Positions 47,082 through 56,953 of a DNA stretch of 64,000 nt are shown piece after piece. The notes under the pieces were generated by a model. It searched no databases, was not told the DNA's origin, and saw only the letters and a list, made by a program, of their open reading frames with translations. Position 1 is the stretch's first letter. Each line of letters opens with the position of its first letter. The translations under genes and the position numbers were made by a program. The stretch comes from Miscanthus floridulus (taxonomy: Eukaryota; Streptophyta; Magnoliopsida; Poales; Poaceae), in the NCBI RefSeq assembly GCF_019320115.1, contig NC_089589.1, forward strand, positions 20,432,749 to 20,496,748, given 5' to 3'.

Positions 47082-47144
47082 CTCTGCTGGGAGCTTTAAT
47101 TCTGGCTGGTCAATCTCTTCTCGGGTTTCCTCCAGCCGTGTGAT
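47082..47144 (-). CDS. Linker exon after DUF6598 module d
   Basis: A 63-nt phase-0 exon (21 codons, ITRLEETREE... to LPAE) between ctgcag and gtaaac. A counterpart follows the right-most DUF6598 remnant (56954-57029), and module c begins with the same ITR words fused to the RIP exon. The next RIP exon expected to its left is absent: a Helitron end lies 109 nt further on. Confidence 0.55.
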
Positions 47145-47291
47145 CTGCAGTATATTAATTGTCAATCAATAGATGAGATGATTATTCGTTTAAAGAAGAA
47201 AATTAGTGATAATTAATATAAGTGTCCTCAATGTTCGGCTCAACGCCGCTAGTGCATGCTTGCAAATCTCCTCAATATATATAAAGTTTAC

Positions 47292-47930
47292 CTCCGGGTA
47301 CCAGGTGACTTCCACTTGGACTTCGACTTCCTTGCCGTTGCCAGTTTTACTCGAACAAATTCCATTATCGAAGCTGAGAGGAACATTCAATGGAACTTGC
47401 TTGCTGTCGTCAGTTTCAATCTGGAGCTTCACCTCAATGTCAAGAGCACTACCGCATGGCACTACAACCACATTCCTCGCCAGCGGAAGAAGGTACCATG
47501 AGTTGTCTTTGGTAGTGGGGAATGTCTGACCCTTTTCCCTTGCACGCCTGAAGAGGACGCTCTTTTGTTTGTCTTCGATTTTGTCTCCGTCTTTGAGGTC
47601 CTCGATGACCGCAGTGATTTCACCACTGATGATGCCACCACGGCTGGCCCCATCTTTGGGCCGCAGCTTGACCTTCACAGTGGCCTGCCGGGCATTGGAC
47701 ATCACCGCGTACGTCACCTCTGCTACCTCGCGGTTGTCATGTGGAGTGCAGATAATGTGGCTCACGGGTTCTCCGTCGACTTCGGCAGCGTACTTGGGGT
47801 CATAGCAATCCCATCCCCATTCGATGGGAGCGGTGGCTGGTGGGGGCATGTCAATTCTGATGGCGAAGCACCCGTACGCCGCCGAGATCCTTGTGTATGG
47901 TCCAGTCAGCACGAAATCGACCATTCCTCC
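47292..47930 (-). CDS. DUF6598 exon, module d
   Basis: A 639-nt exon (213 codons), fully open. It starts at ATGGT.GA. after tgtag and ends WYPE before gtaaac. Landmarks are LTGPY..ISA.YGCFAI.IDMP, HIIC.PHDNREVAEVTYAVM, then G.ITAVIEDL, SWYLLPLARNVVVVPCG, and an alternating Val/Glu strand at the end. This matches the grass DUF6598 family (Pfam PF20241 as I recall it). The domain is all-beta in appearance and of unproven role; in barley JIP60 the C-terminal part has been linked to translation-factor-like activity after RIP release. The N-terminal part of the domain is on the separate exon 50226-50395. Confidence 0.7.
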
Positions 47931-48018
47931 CTACATGATGCACTACTTGATTAAAATATTGCTTGGATATCAAGATATATATGGATGGTTATTACGAGGC
48001 ATTATTAGTAGCAGTAGT

Positions 48019-48327
48019 TGAAGGATCGAAAACGGCGACTAGAGGAGGTGAATGGTAGCCTTAAATTTTTTTTGAAATATTTGGCCACTGTCCCAAAATC
48101 ACTGCCAAACACTTGGAGCAACAAAAACGATGTCCACAGTCCAAACAAGTGGGTGGATGTTTCTTAGAAACACTGCGGGACACCACAGAAGAACCCGAAT
48201 GCAAAACGAAGCTCAAACAGGCAGGGCGCGGAAGACACAGCACGGTTGGGCAGGAAATTCTCAGGGCTGGAAATTCCAGCAGAGAAAGAGAGACGCGGTG
48301 GGGCTGCACACCGCACGAACAGCAGAG

Positions 48328-48371
<44 letters not shown>

Positions 48372-50199
48372 AGCTCACTGCAAGAAGAAAACAGCCGAGA
48401 GCAGAAATTCAAGCAATAGGACAACGAAATCAAGCAACAATTTGCTTAGAAGGAATTAAATATTCCAAACACTATTGCTTGAGTGTGACATCTCCAAAAG
48501 CCTGAAGATTTAAAACACGTGAACTGCTACTCCTGCTGTAGGATTGCTGAATCGAACCAAAAACACAGAGAAACCTCCCGTGCCTAGTTCCTGAAACCCC
48601 GACACCTCAACCTGGGGAACCGACCAGCATCGGCCTGCACCGATGAGCTGCTAGCAGTGCTCGACACACAGAAACGGAAGGGCGAGCTGCAGGAGTGCTT
48701 CAGCAGGGGCTGCACCGCTCGAAGCTGTAAACAGCAAAGACCGACGGGAGAGAGACTGGGGAACACCTGTGCAAGCAGATTGCAACCGAGCAACCCTGAT
48801 CGGCTCTGAAAACCGGCGAGCAGCAAGCAAAGCAGCGGCCACAGAGAGAGGGAGAAGGAACGGACACGGGTCTGCACGTGTCGACACCCCTGTACCCGAC
48901 CGCTACTCAAGCGCCACGAACAGAGAGAACGACGGGCTCGAGCAAAGAAGGGGGCGCAGCAAAATTTGACGAAAAACCCAATCAAATCACCATGATTCGT
49001 TCCCAAAAGGTTGAGAAGCTACTCGAGATCATTGCCTGAAATCAACTCAAGCCCCGGGAAATTCAGATCGTGGCCACAAACTCGAGTTTTTCCCAAAACA
49101 CGCAAATCGGCTTGGAACTTGATGCATGCGTGGAATTGATGAAATTCACTCGGAAAGATTGTTCATCACTCGTCAAAGCATCAATTTAACCAAACAAACT
49201 TCACAGAAAAACTCGAATCGAGCAAAGACAAGAAAGGGGAAAAACGGGAACAGCAAGAACTCCGGCAAGAACTAACCACAGGAGCTGAATCCTTCAATCC
49301 CGGAGGACAAGAGGAGAATTCGGGCCTGCATTCCCAATAAAAATCTCAGAATACACAACCACGAATTTCAGTTGTGGATCTCTCTCAAAAACACCTAAGG
49401 GGAGAGAAAAACCTAGGAAAAAAAATGGAAAAACGATAATGAGGAGAGGTGAGGATGATTGGGGCACCCTCATCTTATTTATGAGAGCTATTACATAGTT
49501 TCAATTTTGCTCCTAGATATTTTGAGCCGAACCACTTGACCTGATGGCGTAATGTTCTAACTCTTTTTCTGTCGATCGGACGGCCACGCTTCCTTCACAG
49601 ATTTGCTTCGCCTTGACGCAACCTATGTGATTCCGCCACGTGCCGCCCCCGTTCCTCCTTGGAACCTCCGCTCGGGTTTTGAGGACCAAACCCGGAAACC
49701 GTCCGCCGGTGGTTTTGAGGCCCAAACCACCAAATCGTCCGCGAGTAGCGTACTCTATACGCGTCCCCCGCACCTCGACACGTGTCACCGCGTCCTCAAT
49801 CGCCCGGCCGCCAAGTCTTCCAGTGCCTCCGCTCGACTCGCCCGGCCGCCGTCTTGACTTGTTCAACACGGTCAACTCCCATATACACTTGCGCTTGTCG
49901 ATGTCCCCAAGTGTCGGCCACCGCGGTTCGTCACCCCGCCTCCTGGTCCCTCGGTCGAAGCCTCACGTCCGTCCTTCACCACTCCCAGTCCATCGGCACG
50001 GCACGTCCCTACTTGACCTTCACCTCACCATCGACCGCCGCCTCCGAGCTCCACACCTGTGCACCACATGCCAAGAGACATGTTCCACACCCCACTTACG
50101 CCATGATTAGTCACCAAACTCAATCCGAGGCATCAGCTCGTTGACAATTACTCATCATAAAATCAAATCAAAAGGGCACGTATCAACCTTGTGTTCGCA
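48019..50199 (-). mobile_element. Solo LTR of a SIRE-type copia element in an intron
   Basis: This 2181-bp insertion starts tgaaggatcgaaaacggcgact and ends gtgttcgca, with the 5-bp target duplication gtagt on both sides (48014-48018 and 50200-50204). It lies in the intron between the two DUF6598 exons of module d; without it that intron would be about 109 nt, like its sisters. It contains a (GA)n microsatellite at 48330-48370. Frames inside (48113-50144) have no domain and are LTR noise. Confidence 0.8.
48330..48370. repeat. (AG)n microsatellite
   Basis: About 20 uninterrupted AG dinucleotides inside the solo LTR. It generates the Glu-Arg and Leu-Ser runs seen in spurious open frames. Confidence 0.97.
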
Positions 50200-50225
50200 G
50201 TAGTAGATATGATAGATATATATAC

Positions 50226-50395
50226 CTTTTCCACTCCTTGCTCCTCTTTCCTGTAGATGATTTGACCTCGTTTCCCGTCGAAGACAGTGATGGTCCTGCC
50301 GATTACGCCAAGGTCGGAACGCAAGGACAATAGCTCTACTAGAGGTCGACCATTGCCTTGGGTGTTGTCGTGAACCCGAGTGGTGTTTAGCATTT
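50226..50395 (-). CDS. N-terminal DUF6598 exon, module d
   Basis: 170 nt between ttcag and gtatat. It carries MLNTTRVHDNTQG, RPLVELLSLRSDLGVIG and VFDGKRGQIIYR, the start of the DUF6598 domain. In modules b and c the same segment is the 3' end of the RIP exon, so in module d it has become separated from the RIP sequence, which hits a stop at 50901. The 500 bases between (50396-50900) show no coding match and may hold an insertion or new intron. Confidence 0.6.
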
Positions 50396-50900
50396 CTGAA
50401 GGTTTGAGGTAAACAAAACAAAGGAACAGGTAGGAAAAGAAAGTGCATTGGCAGCTTCAACCGGGAGTAACGACCAAAAGCAGGACATATATAGACCCAG
50501 ACTGCAATAACAGCTAGGAAAACATAACAAGCAGTGTTATTTTAGTTCCAAACCGTTACATGCTGACCAAATACCGTTTACATTTGCATTATGAAATTCC
50601 CGATACTCGTTACAGTCTGGTTTTACATGATCAAATCAAACACTGGCTTATCAAATGGTTGCAGGTACACACACTGGACCAGAACGACAAAGATTTTTTT
50701 TTTTCGACCAATACAACAAGATTTGAAATATTTGGAACAAAGAAAAAAGAGTATCTGATAAGGCAAACATGCACGGGCGCACGGCCCTTATTTGGCACAG
50801 TGACTACCGTTCCAGGCCACACACGATGATGATCAACAAACAATACACGCACAACATGATTTGTCACAAGAAAAGGGAAAGGGATAACCTGATTTGGCCC

Positions 50901-52288
50901 TTATTCTAATTTGTCACCAGACGACGTGCTTGACAGTTCCTTTTGCGACAAAGAACGATTCAACCGTTCAGCTGAACAAAAGTGAACGACGCCTAGTGCA
51001 TCTTCTGGGCTCTTGATTCCGATCCGCTCTAGATTGTCATCTTTTTTCCATGTACGATAGCTGCTGTCCCTCCAGTCCTGCAGAGCGGTTGAGATGCGAT
51101 CCCAGTACCGTATGTAATCCATGAGTTGCTTGGTGAATTCGGTCCCGTTGTTCCAGCCACCAGCAATGGCATCGAGAACAGGATTCATCCTCGCGGAATC
51201 GCAGATCATGACCATTAGGCGCACTAGTGCCAGCCTGGCCTCAGCCTCACCATTTGAGGAAAATAGGTAGCGTTTGCTGAAGCGCGAGAGCACCCGCACG
51301 GCGTTAACCGCGGAGGTTTTGCCCAGCCTCTCGGAGTTCAGTTTATCCACGACTTTCTCCCAGTCCGTGGCAGGGTTTACAATACCGGTAAGAAAAACAT
51401 TTCGGTCCCCAGCGATAAATACGAAATTTCAGAAATTTCAAAAATATCGGTTCAAATTTAAATAAATTTAAATTGAGTTTTAAACAAATTTGGCATTATT
51501 TCACTAGAAAAACTCTATAATCCATCATCCATCATAAATTTATATAACATCGACGAAATAATATAATATATCACAGAAGTAGAGCCGCGGTAATACAGTG
51601 TGCTGACGGTGGGCGAGCTGCATATACTAGTGCCGTCCAATGTGTGAGTGAAAAAATTAAATAAATTTAAAGAAATTTAGGGCTTTGATAAGACTAGATG
51701 ATATGGAGGGTCATTTTAGTATGGTTTGGTGTAATTTTAGAGTGAAAGATGAATTTAACCGAAAAATTTTGACCGATACAAAAAAATTTCGGACCTCGGC
51801 GAAAAAGGCGATATTTCAGAAATTTCGGCGATATTTCGCCGAAATTGTAAACCCTGGTCCGTGGTGCTGACCTGCAGTATACTGTCGTAACTGGAGCCCC
51901 AGCTTAGCTTTTCTTCACTGATCGGCGGCTTCAAAACGCTCCAGCCTGTAGCAAGGTCTGTAGTTCTGTACCAATAATCTTTGTTCTGGTTATTGAAGCC
52001 AAGGACGACCAAGTCCTCAGTCTTGATAGCTATTAGGATTGTCGACGTTTCCTCGCCCGCCACTTGAAGCTTGACGTAAAGCCACCTTTTGGCCCGGTTA
52101 TCCTTGGAGAGCAGTGGGTGTTGTCGGGTAGAGCGCAGATTTGAGTTAGGGTGGGCACCCAAGATATCCCCGCAATGTTGGTGGTCGGCGATAATGCGAC
52201 GGACAGCCCTTATAAACCTAATATACGACATTTCATCATCTCCGATGGTATACACCAATTCAGGGTGACCCTCAGGAGCCATGTTGAC
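50901..52288 (-). pseudogene. RIP-domain exon, module d, split by a MITE
   Basis: The exon starts GTC AAC ATG after ctgcag (52288) and reads YTIGDDEMSY.RFIRAVRRII, typical of the RIP N-terminal part (Pfam PF00161), then W..VKLQV, LVVLGFNNQN and WGSSYDSIL. A hAT MITE (51371-51856) interrupts it. The C-terminal part at 51350-50901 has MICDSARMNP and RYWDRIS.AL. RIPs remove one adenine from the sarcin-ricin loop of large rRNA. Here the active-site Glu is Asp (codon 51198-51200) and the first conserved Tyr is Val. With the insertion this module is expected to be dead. Confidence 0.72.
51371..51856. mobile_element. hAT-type MITE inside the RIP module d exon
   Basis: 486 bp with a perfect 13-bp terminal inverted repeat, CAGGGTTTACAAT ... 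ATTGTAAACCCTG. It is flanked by an exact 8-bp target duplication gtccgtgg (51363-51370 and 51857-51864). An 8-bp duplication and CAGGG ends indicate the hAT superfamily. It is AT-rich with repeated gaaatttcgg-type words and no coding capacity. Confidence 0.92.
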
Positions 52289-52406
52289 CTGCAGCACGGA
52301 AATTTCTTAGTTAAAAATAAGGGAAGTGATAACAAATGTCTTCAATTAATGTTTGGCAAGCAAGCGACTAGCTAGTGCTGCCCTGGCCAATCTATTTGAT
52401 GTTTAC

Positions 52407-53178
52407 CTCTGGGTACCAGCTGACGTTCACTTCAGCTTCGAAACCATCGACTACAAGTCTTTGCCTCCGAATCCCGTCCTCTACTATGTAGACATCGGCC
52501 TTCAAATGTTTCTTGGATGTTTCAATCTGCAGGTCCACATCTATCTCTATGCGAAGCATTTTACCATCGCAACCACATTCCTCGCCAGCTGAAGAAGAAA
52601 CCATGAGTCCTTGTGCGTAGAGGAGAAACACTGGCCCGTCCCTTGGTGGGCACGGCTGAAGAGGACGATCCGGACTTTCAAGCCACCGACGACCAGTGGC
52701 GGATCCAAAGGGGGGGCTGGGGGGGCTCCAGCCCCCCCTAATGTCTTGATTTCAAGCCTAATCACTGTAGCAAAAGCTTGATTTCACCATTAAATCTTCG
52801 TGCAAATCAACATCTCCATTGTTTTAGCCCCCCCTTATCCCGCATCGTGCATCCGCCACTGCCGACGACGGCTCTGATTTCACAGGAGACGTCATCAGGG
52901 CTATGCCCATTGTTGAGCCGCAGCTTGACTTGCACCGTGGCGTCCCGGGCGCGGGACATCACCGCATAGGTCACCTTTGCTACCTCGCGGTTGTCATGTG
53001 GATTGCAGATAATGTGGCTCACGGGTGGTCCGTCGACTTGGGCAGCGTACTTGGGGTCATAGCAATCCCATTCCCATTTGATGGGAGAGGTGGCTGGGAT
53101 GTCAATTTTGATGGCGAAGCACCCGTACCCTGAGATGACTGTGTAGGGTCCCGTCAACGCCAAATCTACCATTCTTCC
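52407..53178 (-). pseudogene. DUF6598 exon, module c, split by a MITE
   Basis: Starts at the ATG word 53172 after tgtag and ends WYPE before gtaaac. The first part (LALTGPYTVIS.YGCFAIKIDIP, HIIC.PHDNREVAKVTYAVM) is open to about 52865, where a 168-bp hAT MITE enters. After the MITE the frame continues (VRIVLFSRAH, SWFLLQLARNVVA), then shifts near 52570 before EIDVDLQIET and the WYPE end. Exon length minus MITE and duplicate is 596, not a multiple of three, consistent with the frameshift. Broken. Confidence 0.72.
52694..52861. mobile_element. hAT-type MITE inside the DUF6598 module c exon
   Basis: 168 bp starting CAGTGGCGGATCC and ending GTGCATCCGCCACTG, i.e. terminal inverted repeats of about 12 bp. 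It is flanked by the exact 8-bp duplication ccgacgac (52686-52693 and 52862-52869). Poly-G/poly-C runs sit just inside. It is unrelated to the MITE at 51371 but of the same superfamily by TSD length. Confidence 0.93.
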
Positions 53179-53277
53179 CTACAAAATGCACGCACGACGC
53201 ACCGGTTGATTGATATATGTGAATGCATACTAAACATTAAACATAGCAATAGCGTAATAGTACAGTGTATATAATAC

Positions 53278-54188
53278 CTGTTCTCCTTGCTTCTCGTGCC
53301 TGTAGATGATTTGGCCTCGTTTCCCGTCCAAGACGATGATTTTCGTGCCGATGACCCCAAGGTCGGCACTTATGGCCAACAGTTCCACTCGGGGTCGGCT
53401 ATCGCCTTGGGTGTAATCATCACGTAGGTTGTAGCACAAGGTGTTGAGCACAAGGTGAGTGGCTTGTAGCTCTGAAACACGGTGCGGTTGAGTGTATAGT
53501 TTCTACTCTTCCACGCCTGCAGGTTGCGTGACATTTCGCCGTATTTCCACACGTTTTCCATCAGTTCCTTGGTGAATACCTTGCCGTTGCTCCACTCTTT
53601 TTCAATGGATTTGTGGACAGAGATCATCCTTGCGGACTCGCAGACTATGAAGATGAGTCCCGCCAGTGCCACCTCGATGCTCATACTGATACCGGCCACC
53701 TTGTTCGGGTGGCTCGATAGCACACGCACGGCGTCCTTGGCGAAGCCACTGCCTAGCTGTACCGCGGTCTGTTTTCTCACGACATCATCTCTATTTTTGG
53801 CCGGCCTGCAGCAATGAATTGTAACTGACGCCCAACTTGAGGTCTGTGGTGAGGTGGAATCCTTCAGGGAGCCAGGGAGGAAGGATTCGCTGTCCTGGTT
53901 GTCGACAAGCTTGAAAAGAATTCCAATCCGGTTCATGAAACCACAGACGTACAAGTTGTCATCCCGCATCAGTAGCGTTGTCGACGACATTTCCTCGCCC
54001 TCCACTTGCAGCTTGACGTGAAGCCACCTCGTCGGTTGTTCAGCATGCTGCTTCGCGAGCAGTGGGCGGAGTTCAAAGATATCCTCACGGTCTGGGTGTT
54101 CGGCTAGAATGCGACGTAGATCCATTATGAATTTAGTGAATGACGCTTCATCCCCGATGGTGTGGACTACTTCAACCGGTCGTGTGAT
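53278..54188 (-). pseudogene. RIP-domain exon, module c, with frameshifts
   Basis: The exon runs from ITRPVEVVHTIGD (after ctgcag, 54188) to the DUF6598 start (RPRVELLAIS, DGKRGQIIYR) before gtatta (53277). Conserved features are SFTKFIMDLRRIL, W.HVKLQVEGEE, LYVCGF.N (Tyr kept) and VCESARM (Glu codon 53637-53639 and Arg kept). Around 53800-53850 the open frame does not match the sister modules at the second conserved Tyr while a neighbouring frame does, suggesting paired small frameshifts. Another shift near 53465 puts the DUF6598 start out of frame. Exon length 911 is not a multiple of three. It would not encode an intact protein. Confidence 0.72.
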
Positions 54189-54331
54189 CTGCAGCATAAT
54201 TGTTAATCGATAGATGAGATGATTATTCGTTAAAGAACAAAAGTGATATAATTAATATAAGTGTGTTCAATGTTCGGCGCCAGCTGCTAGCGCATGCTTG
54301 CAAATCTCTCGTCAATATATATAAAGTTTAC

Positions 54332-54979
54332 CTCAGGGTACCAGGTGACCTCCACTTCCACTTCAACTTCATTGCCGTCGTCAGTTTTAGTCGAACAAAT
54401 TCCATTGTCGAAGCTGAGAGGAACATTCACTTTAACTTCCTTGCCGTCATCAGTTTGAATGTGCAGGTGCACTACAATGTGAAGCACCCTCCCACATGGC
54501 ACAGCAACCACATTCCTCGCCAGCTCAAGAAGGAGCCATGAGTCTCCAGCAGTTGAAGTAGTCAACAAACACCGACAACCCGATGCCTCTGAGTAACAGT
54601 TGAGGAGGACGCTCGGGACGTCGAAGCCATCGATGAGGGCGGTGATTTTACCACTGCTGACGCAACTGGGGATGTTCCCACCTTTCAGTCGTAGCCTGAC
54701 CTGCACAGTGGCCTCCCGGGCATCTGACATCACGGCATAGGTGACCTCAGCTACCTTGTGCCCGTCTGGAGAGCTAATGATACCGTGGGCGGGTTGCATT
54801 GTATCCACTTGAGCAGCGTGATTTGGGTCATCGCAATTCCATTCCCATTTACTGGGAGGATGCTCTTCGCTGCCGCTGCGAGTAGATGTTGTCCTTGGGA
54901 TGTCGATTTTGATGGCGAAACACCCGTACTCCGCCGAGATGCCCCTGTAGGGTCCAGTCAGGACCAAATCCACCATTTC
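54332..54979 (-). CDS. DUF6598 exon, module b
   Basis: 648 nt (216 codons), fully open, phase 0 at both ends: GAA ATG after catgtag, and WYPE before gtaaac. It shows LTGPYRGISAEYGCFAIKIDIP, a small insert of polar residues (TSTRSGSEEHP), VAEVTYAVMSDAREATVQV, G.ITALIDGFDVPSVLL, SWLLLELARNVVAVPCG and the Val/Glu-rich end. It is the best-preserved DUF6598 module together with d. Read-through into the intron gives a stop after a few codons, so an unspliced form would end here. Confidence 0.72.
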
Positions 54980-55071
54980 CTACATGCATGCAGTCATTGA
55001 TTAATAATACGATAGTAGATTGAATGTGAAAATGATTCCACATAGAGCAATACCAAGCATTATATACTCAC

Positions 55072-56316
55072 CTGCCCTCGTTGACATTTATCCTCTTGTT
55101 GACCTATATCCTCCTGGCGGTGTCCTTGCTCGTCCCTCCTGTAGACGATCTGGCCTCGTTTCCCGTCGAAGACAACGATTTCCATGCCATCAACAAGAAG
55201 GTTGGCATGCATGGCCAAGGCCAACAGCTCCACCCGCGGTCGGCCATGGCCCTGGGCATCGTCAGCCTCCACTGGTTGGCTAGGGCGCTCGGATTCGCCA
55301 GGATCATTGTCTTGGCTACGCCTAGTGACCATGCGGTCGTCGTCCTCCCCGCCGCCGGGTGGGCTATTGTTGTTGCCTGGCCTAGAGCTGGGGCCGCTGT
55401 CCTCCCTGGATTGCTCCATAGAATCACCACCACTGCTGGGCGGGTTACTGGGTTGGCTAGCAGCAGAGCCGCCACCTTTTAGCACAGCATTTCGCACGAG
55501 GTAAATGGCTTGTGCCTCTGAAACGCGCTGGGGTTCGCCGTAGTTTCTTTCCTTCCATTTGCGGAGTTTGTCTGACAATTTTCCATATTTCCACACGAAA
55601 TCAAACATAAGTTGCCTGGTTAATTCTCCGATGCCGTGCATCCACCCATCAGAAGCAAAGGAGTTGTGGAGAGGATTCATCCTTGCAGACTCACAGACTA
55701 TAACGATCAGGGCCGCCAGTGACAACCTGGCACGGGAATCATCAGCATCCGCCACATCTGTGTAACTCGAAAGCTCGCACACAGCACACTCCGCGGATCG
55801 ACGGCCCAGATTCATGGTCTTCAGTTTCCTCACGATTTCCTCTTTTTGTTCTAGCAGACCCGTCATATGATCCAAATTTAGTATGGATGCATAACTGGTG
55901 CCCCACTTTAGGTCTTTAGTGCTGTGATGATGGTAATCTTCGGGGATCAAGGATTTGCTATCCTCGTGGTTGCCGCGAAGCTTGTAAAGAACTTCATTAT
56001 TACGGTTAAAGAAGCCATGGACGTACAAGTCGTCATCCTTCATGACCAAGGTTGTGGACGACGTCTCCTCGCCCTGCCCGTTGACCACTTGCAGCTTGAC
56101 GCGAACCCACCTTCCCGGTTGTTCAGGACGCGTCTTTCTGAGCAATGGGTGTTCTCGGGTGGAGGAGAGATTTAACAAGTGGTGGCCTTCCATTATATCC
56201 TCGCGATCTGGGTGGTCCGAGAGGATGCGACGTAGAGCCATTATGAATTCAGTGAATGACATCACATTATCTCCGATGGTGTATACTACAGTTGGATGCC
56301 CAGACACCATTTTCAC
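55072..56316 (-). CDS. RIP-domain exon, module b (intact active site) with linker and DUF6598 start
   Basis: 1245 nt (415 codons), open throughout, starting GTG AAA ATG after ctccag and ending CAG before gtgagt. Residues 1-275 form the RIP N-glycosidase domain (Pfam PF00161), which depurinates 28S rRNA in the sarcin-ricin loop. Expected active-site positions are all present: Tyr ~98 (LYVHGF), Tyr ~142 (TSYASIL), Glu 209 and Arg 212 (CESARM; Glu codon 55690-55692, Arg 55681-55683), Trp ~242 (VWKYGKLSD). A low-complexity Ser/Pro/Gly/Asp linker (about 280-360) is unique to this module. Then comes the DUF6598 start (RPRVELLALA, DGKRGQIVYR). No signal peptide is seen, in keeping with cytosolic JIP60-type proteins. 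Whether it begins at an internal Met or is spliced from module a is unknown. Confidence 0.75.
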
Positions 56317-56404
56317 CTGGAGCATGCATGGAAGTTTAGTTAGTTAAAATAATAAAGAAAGCAATATAATAAGGCCATATTTACATCCATAGCACCACCC
56401 GTGC

Positions 56405-56457
56405 ACTAGCTATGTACTTAGAAAAAACAAAACGACATAATTTAAAATGGAAGGAGT
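56405..56457. mobile_element. Stowaway-like MITE end
   Basis: aaaatggaaggagtata (56441-56457) is a diverged Stowaway terminus (consensus GGAGGGAGTA with TA target). The partner end is not recognisable. Confidence 0.4.
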
Positions 56458-56469
56458 ATATACGTTCTT

Positions 56470-56890
56470 AAGGATCCAAACAGGCAAACTAATTGTTAGC
56501 CCATCAATCAAGAGTAATTGTTAGTCCACTAGTCTACAAAGCCCCTATTTGGATGAACTCGAACTTATTATTAGTTGGACTAAAGTTTAGCGGACTAAAG
56601 TTGAATCCAATGCCATTTGGATACATGGACTATATATAAGCAATTAGTTTTCCTAAACAAAGACTCATATACACCTTTAAGTCAACATTAGCTCACCTTT
56701 GCCAACCAGTAACTAACAACTCATTGAGGTGTGGACTAAAAACTAGTCCATCTTTAGTCCTCATGTTTGGATTAGCTAGGTAGGACTAAAGTTTAGGTGA
56801 TTAATAATTAATCCATTGTATCTAAATAGATCCAAATTAAACCAGCTAACAAGACTAGTTGTTAGACTTAGTCGATCTAAAGAGGCCCTA
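56470..56890. mobile_element. MITE, diverged terminal repeats
   Basis: The left edge reads ggatccaaacaggcaaactaattgttagcc; the right edge read backwards begins tagggcctctttagatcgac, then taacaactagt. The interior repeats ggactaaagttta-type words in both directions. It resembles the large grass MITE class starting GG.CCTGTTTGG. It sits in the intron between modules a and b. Boundaries are approximate. Confidence 0.5.
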
Positions 56891-56953
56891 TCTATCTATT
56901 TCTTTAATGTTTGTCGCAGCAACTGGTCGCAAATCTGTTGCATGCATGTTTAC

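Noticed and set aside
47569..47954. Plus-strand frames opposite DUF6598 module d
   Set aside because: Shadow frames; the minus strand has the conserved domain and splice sites.
48113..48505. Overlapping long frames on both strands rich in Glu-Arg or Leu-Ser
   Set aside because: Produced by the (AG)n microsatellite inside a solo LTR.
55081..55504. Overlapping plus-strand frames opposite RIP module b
   Set aside because: Antisense shadows of the GC-rich linker of the RIP exon.
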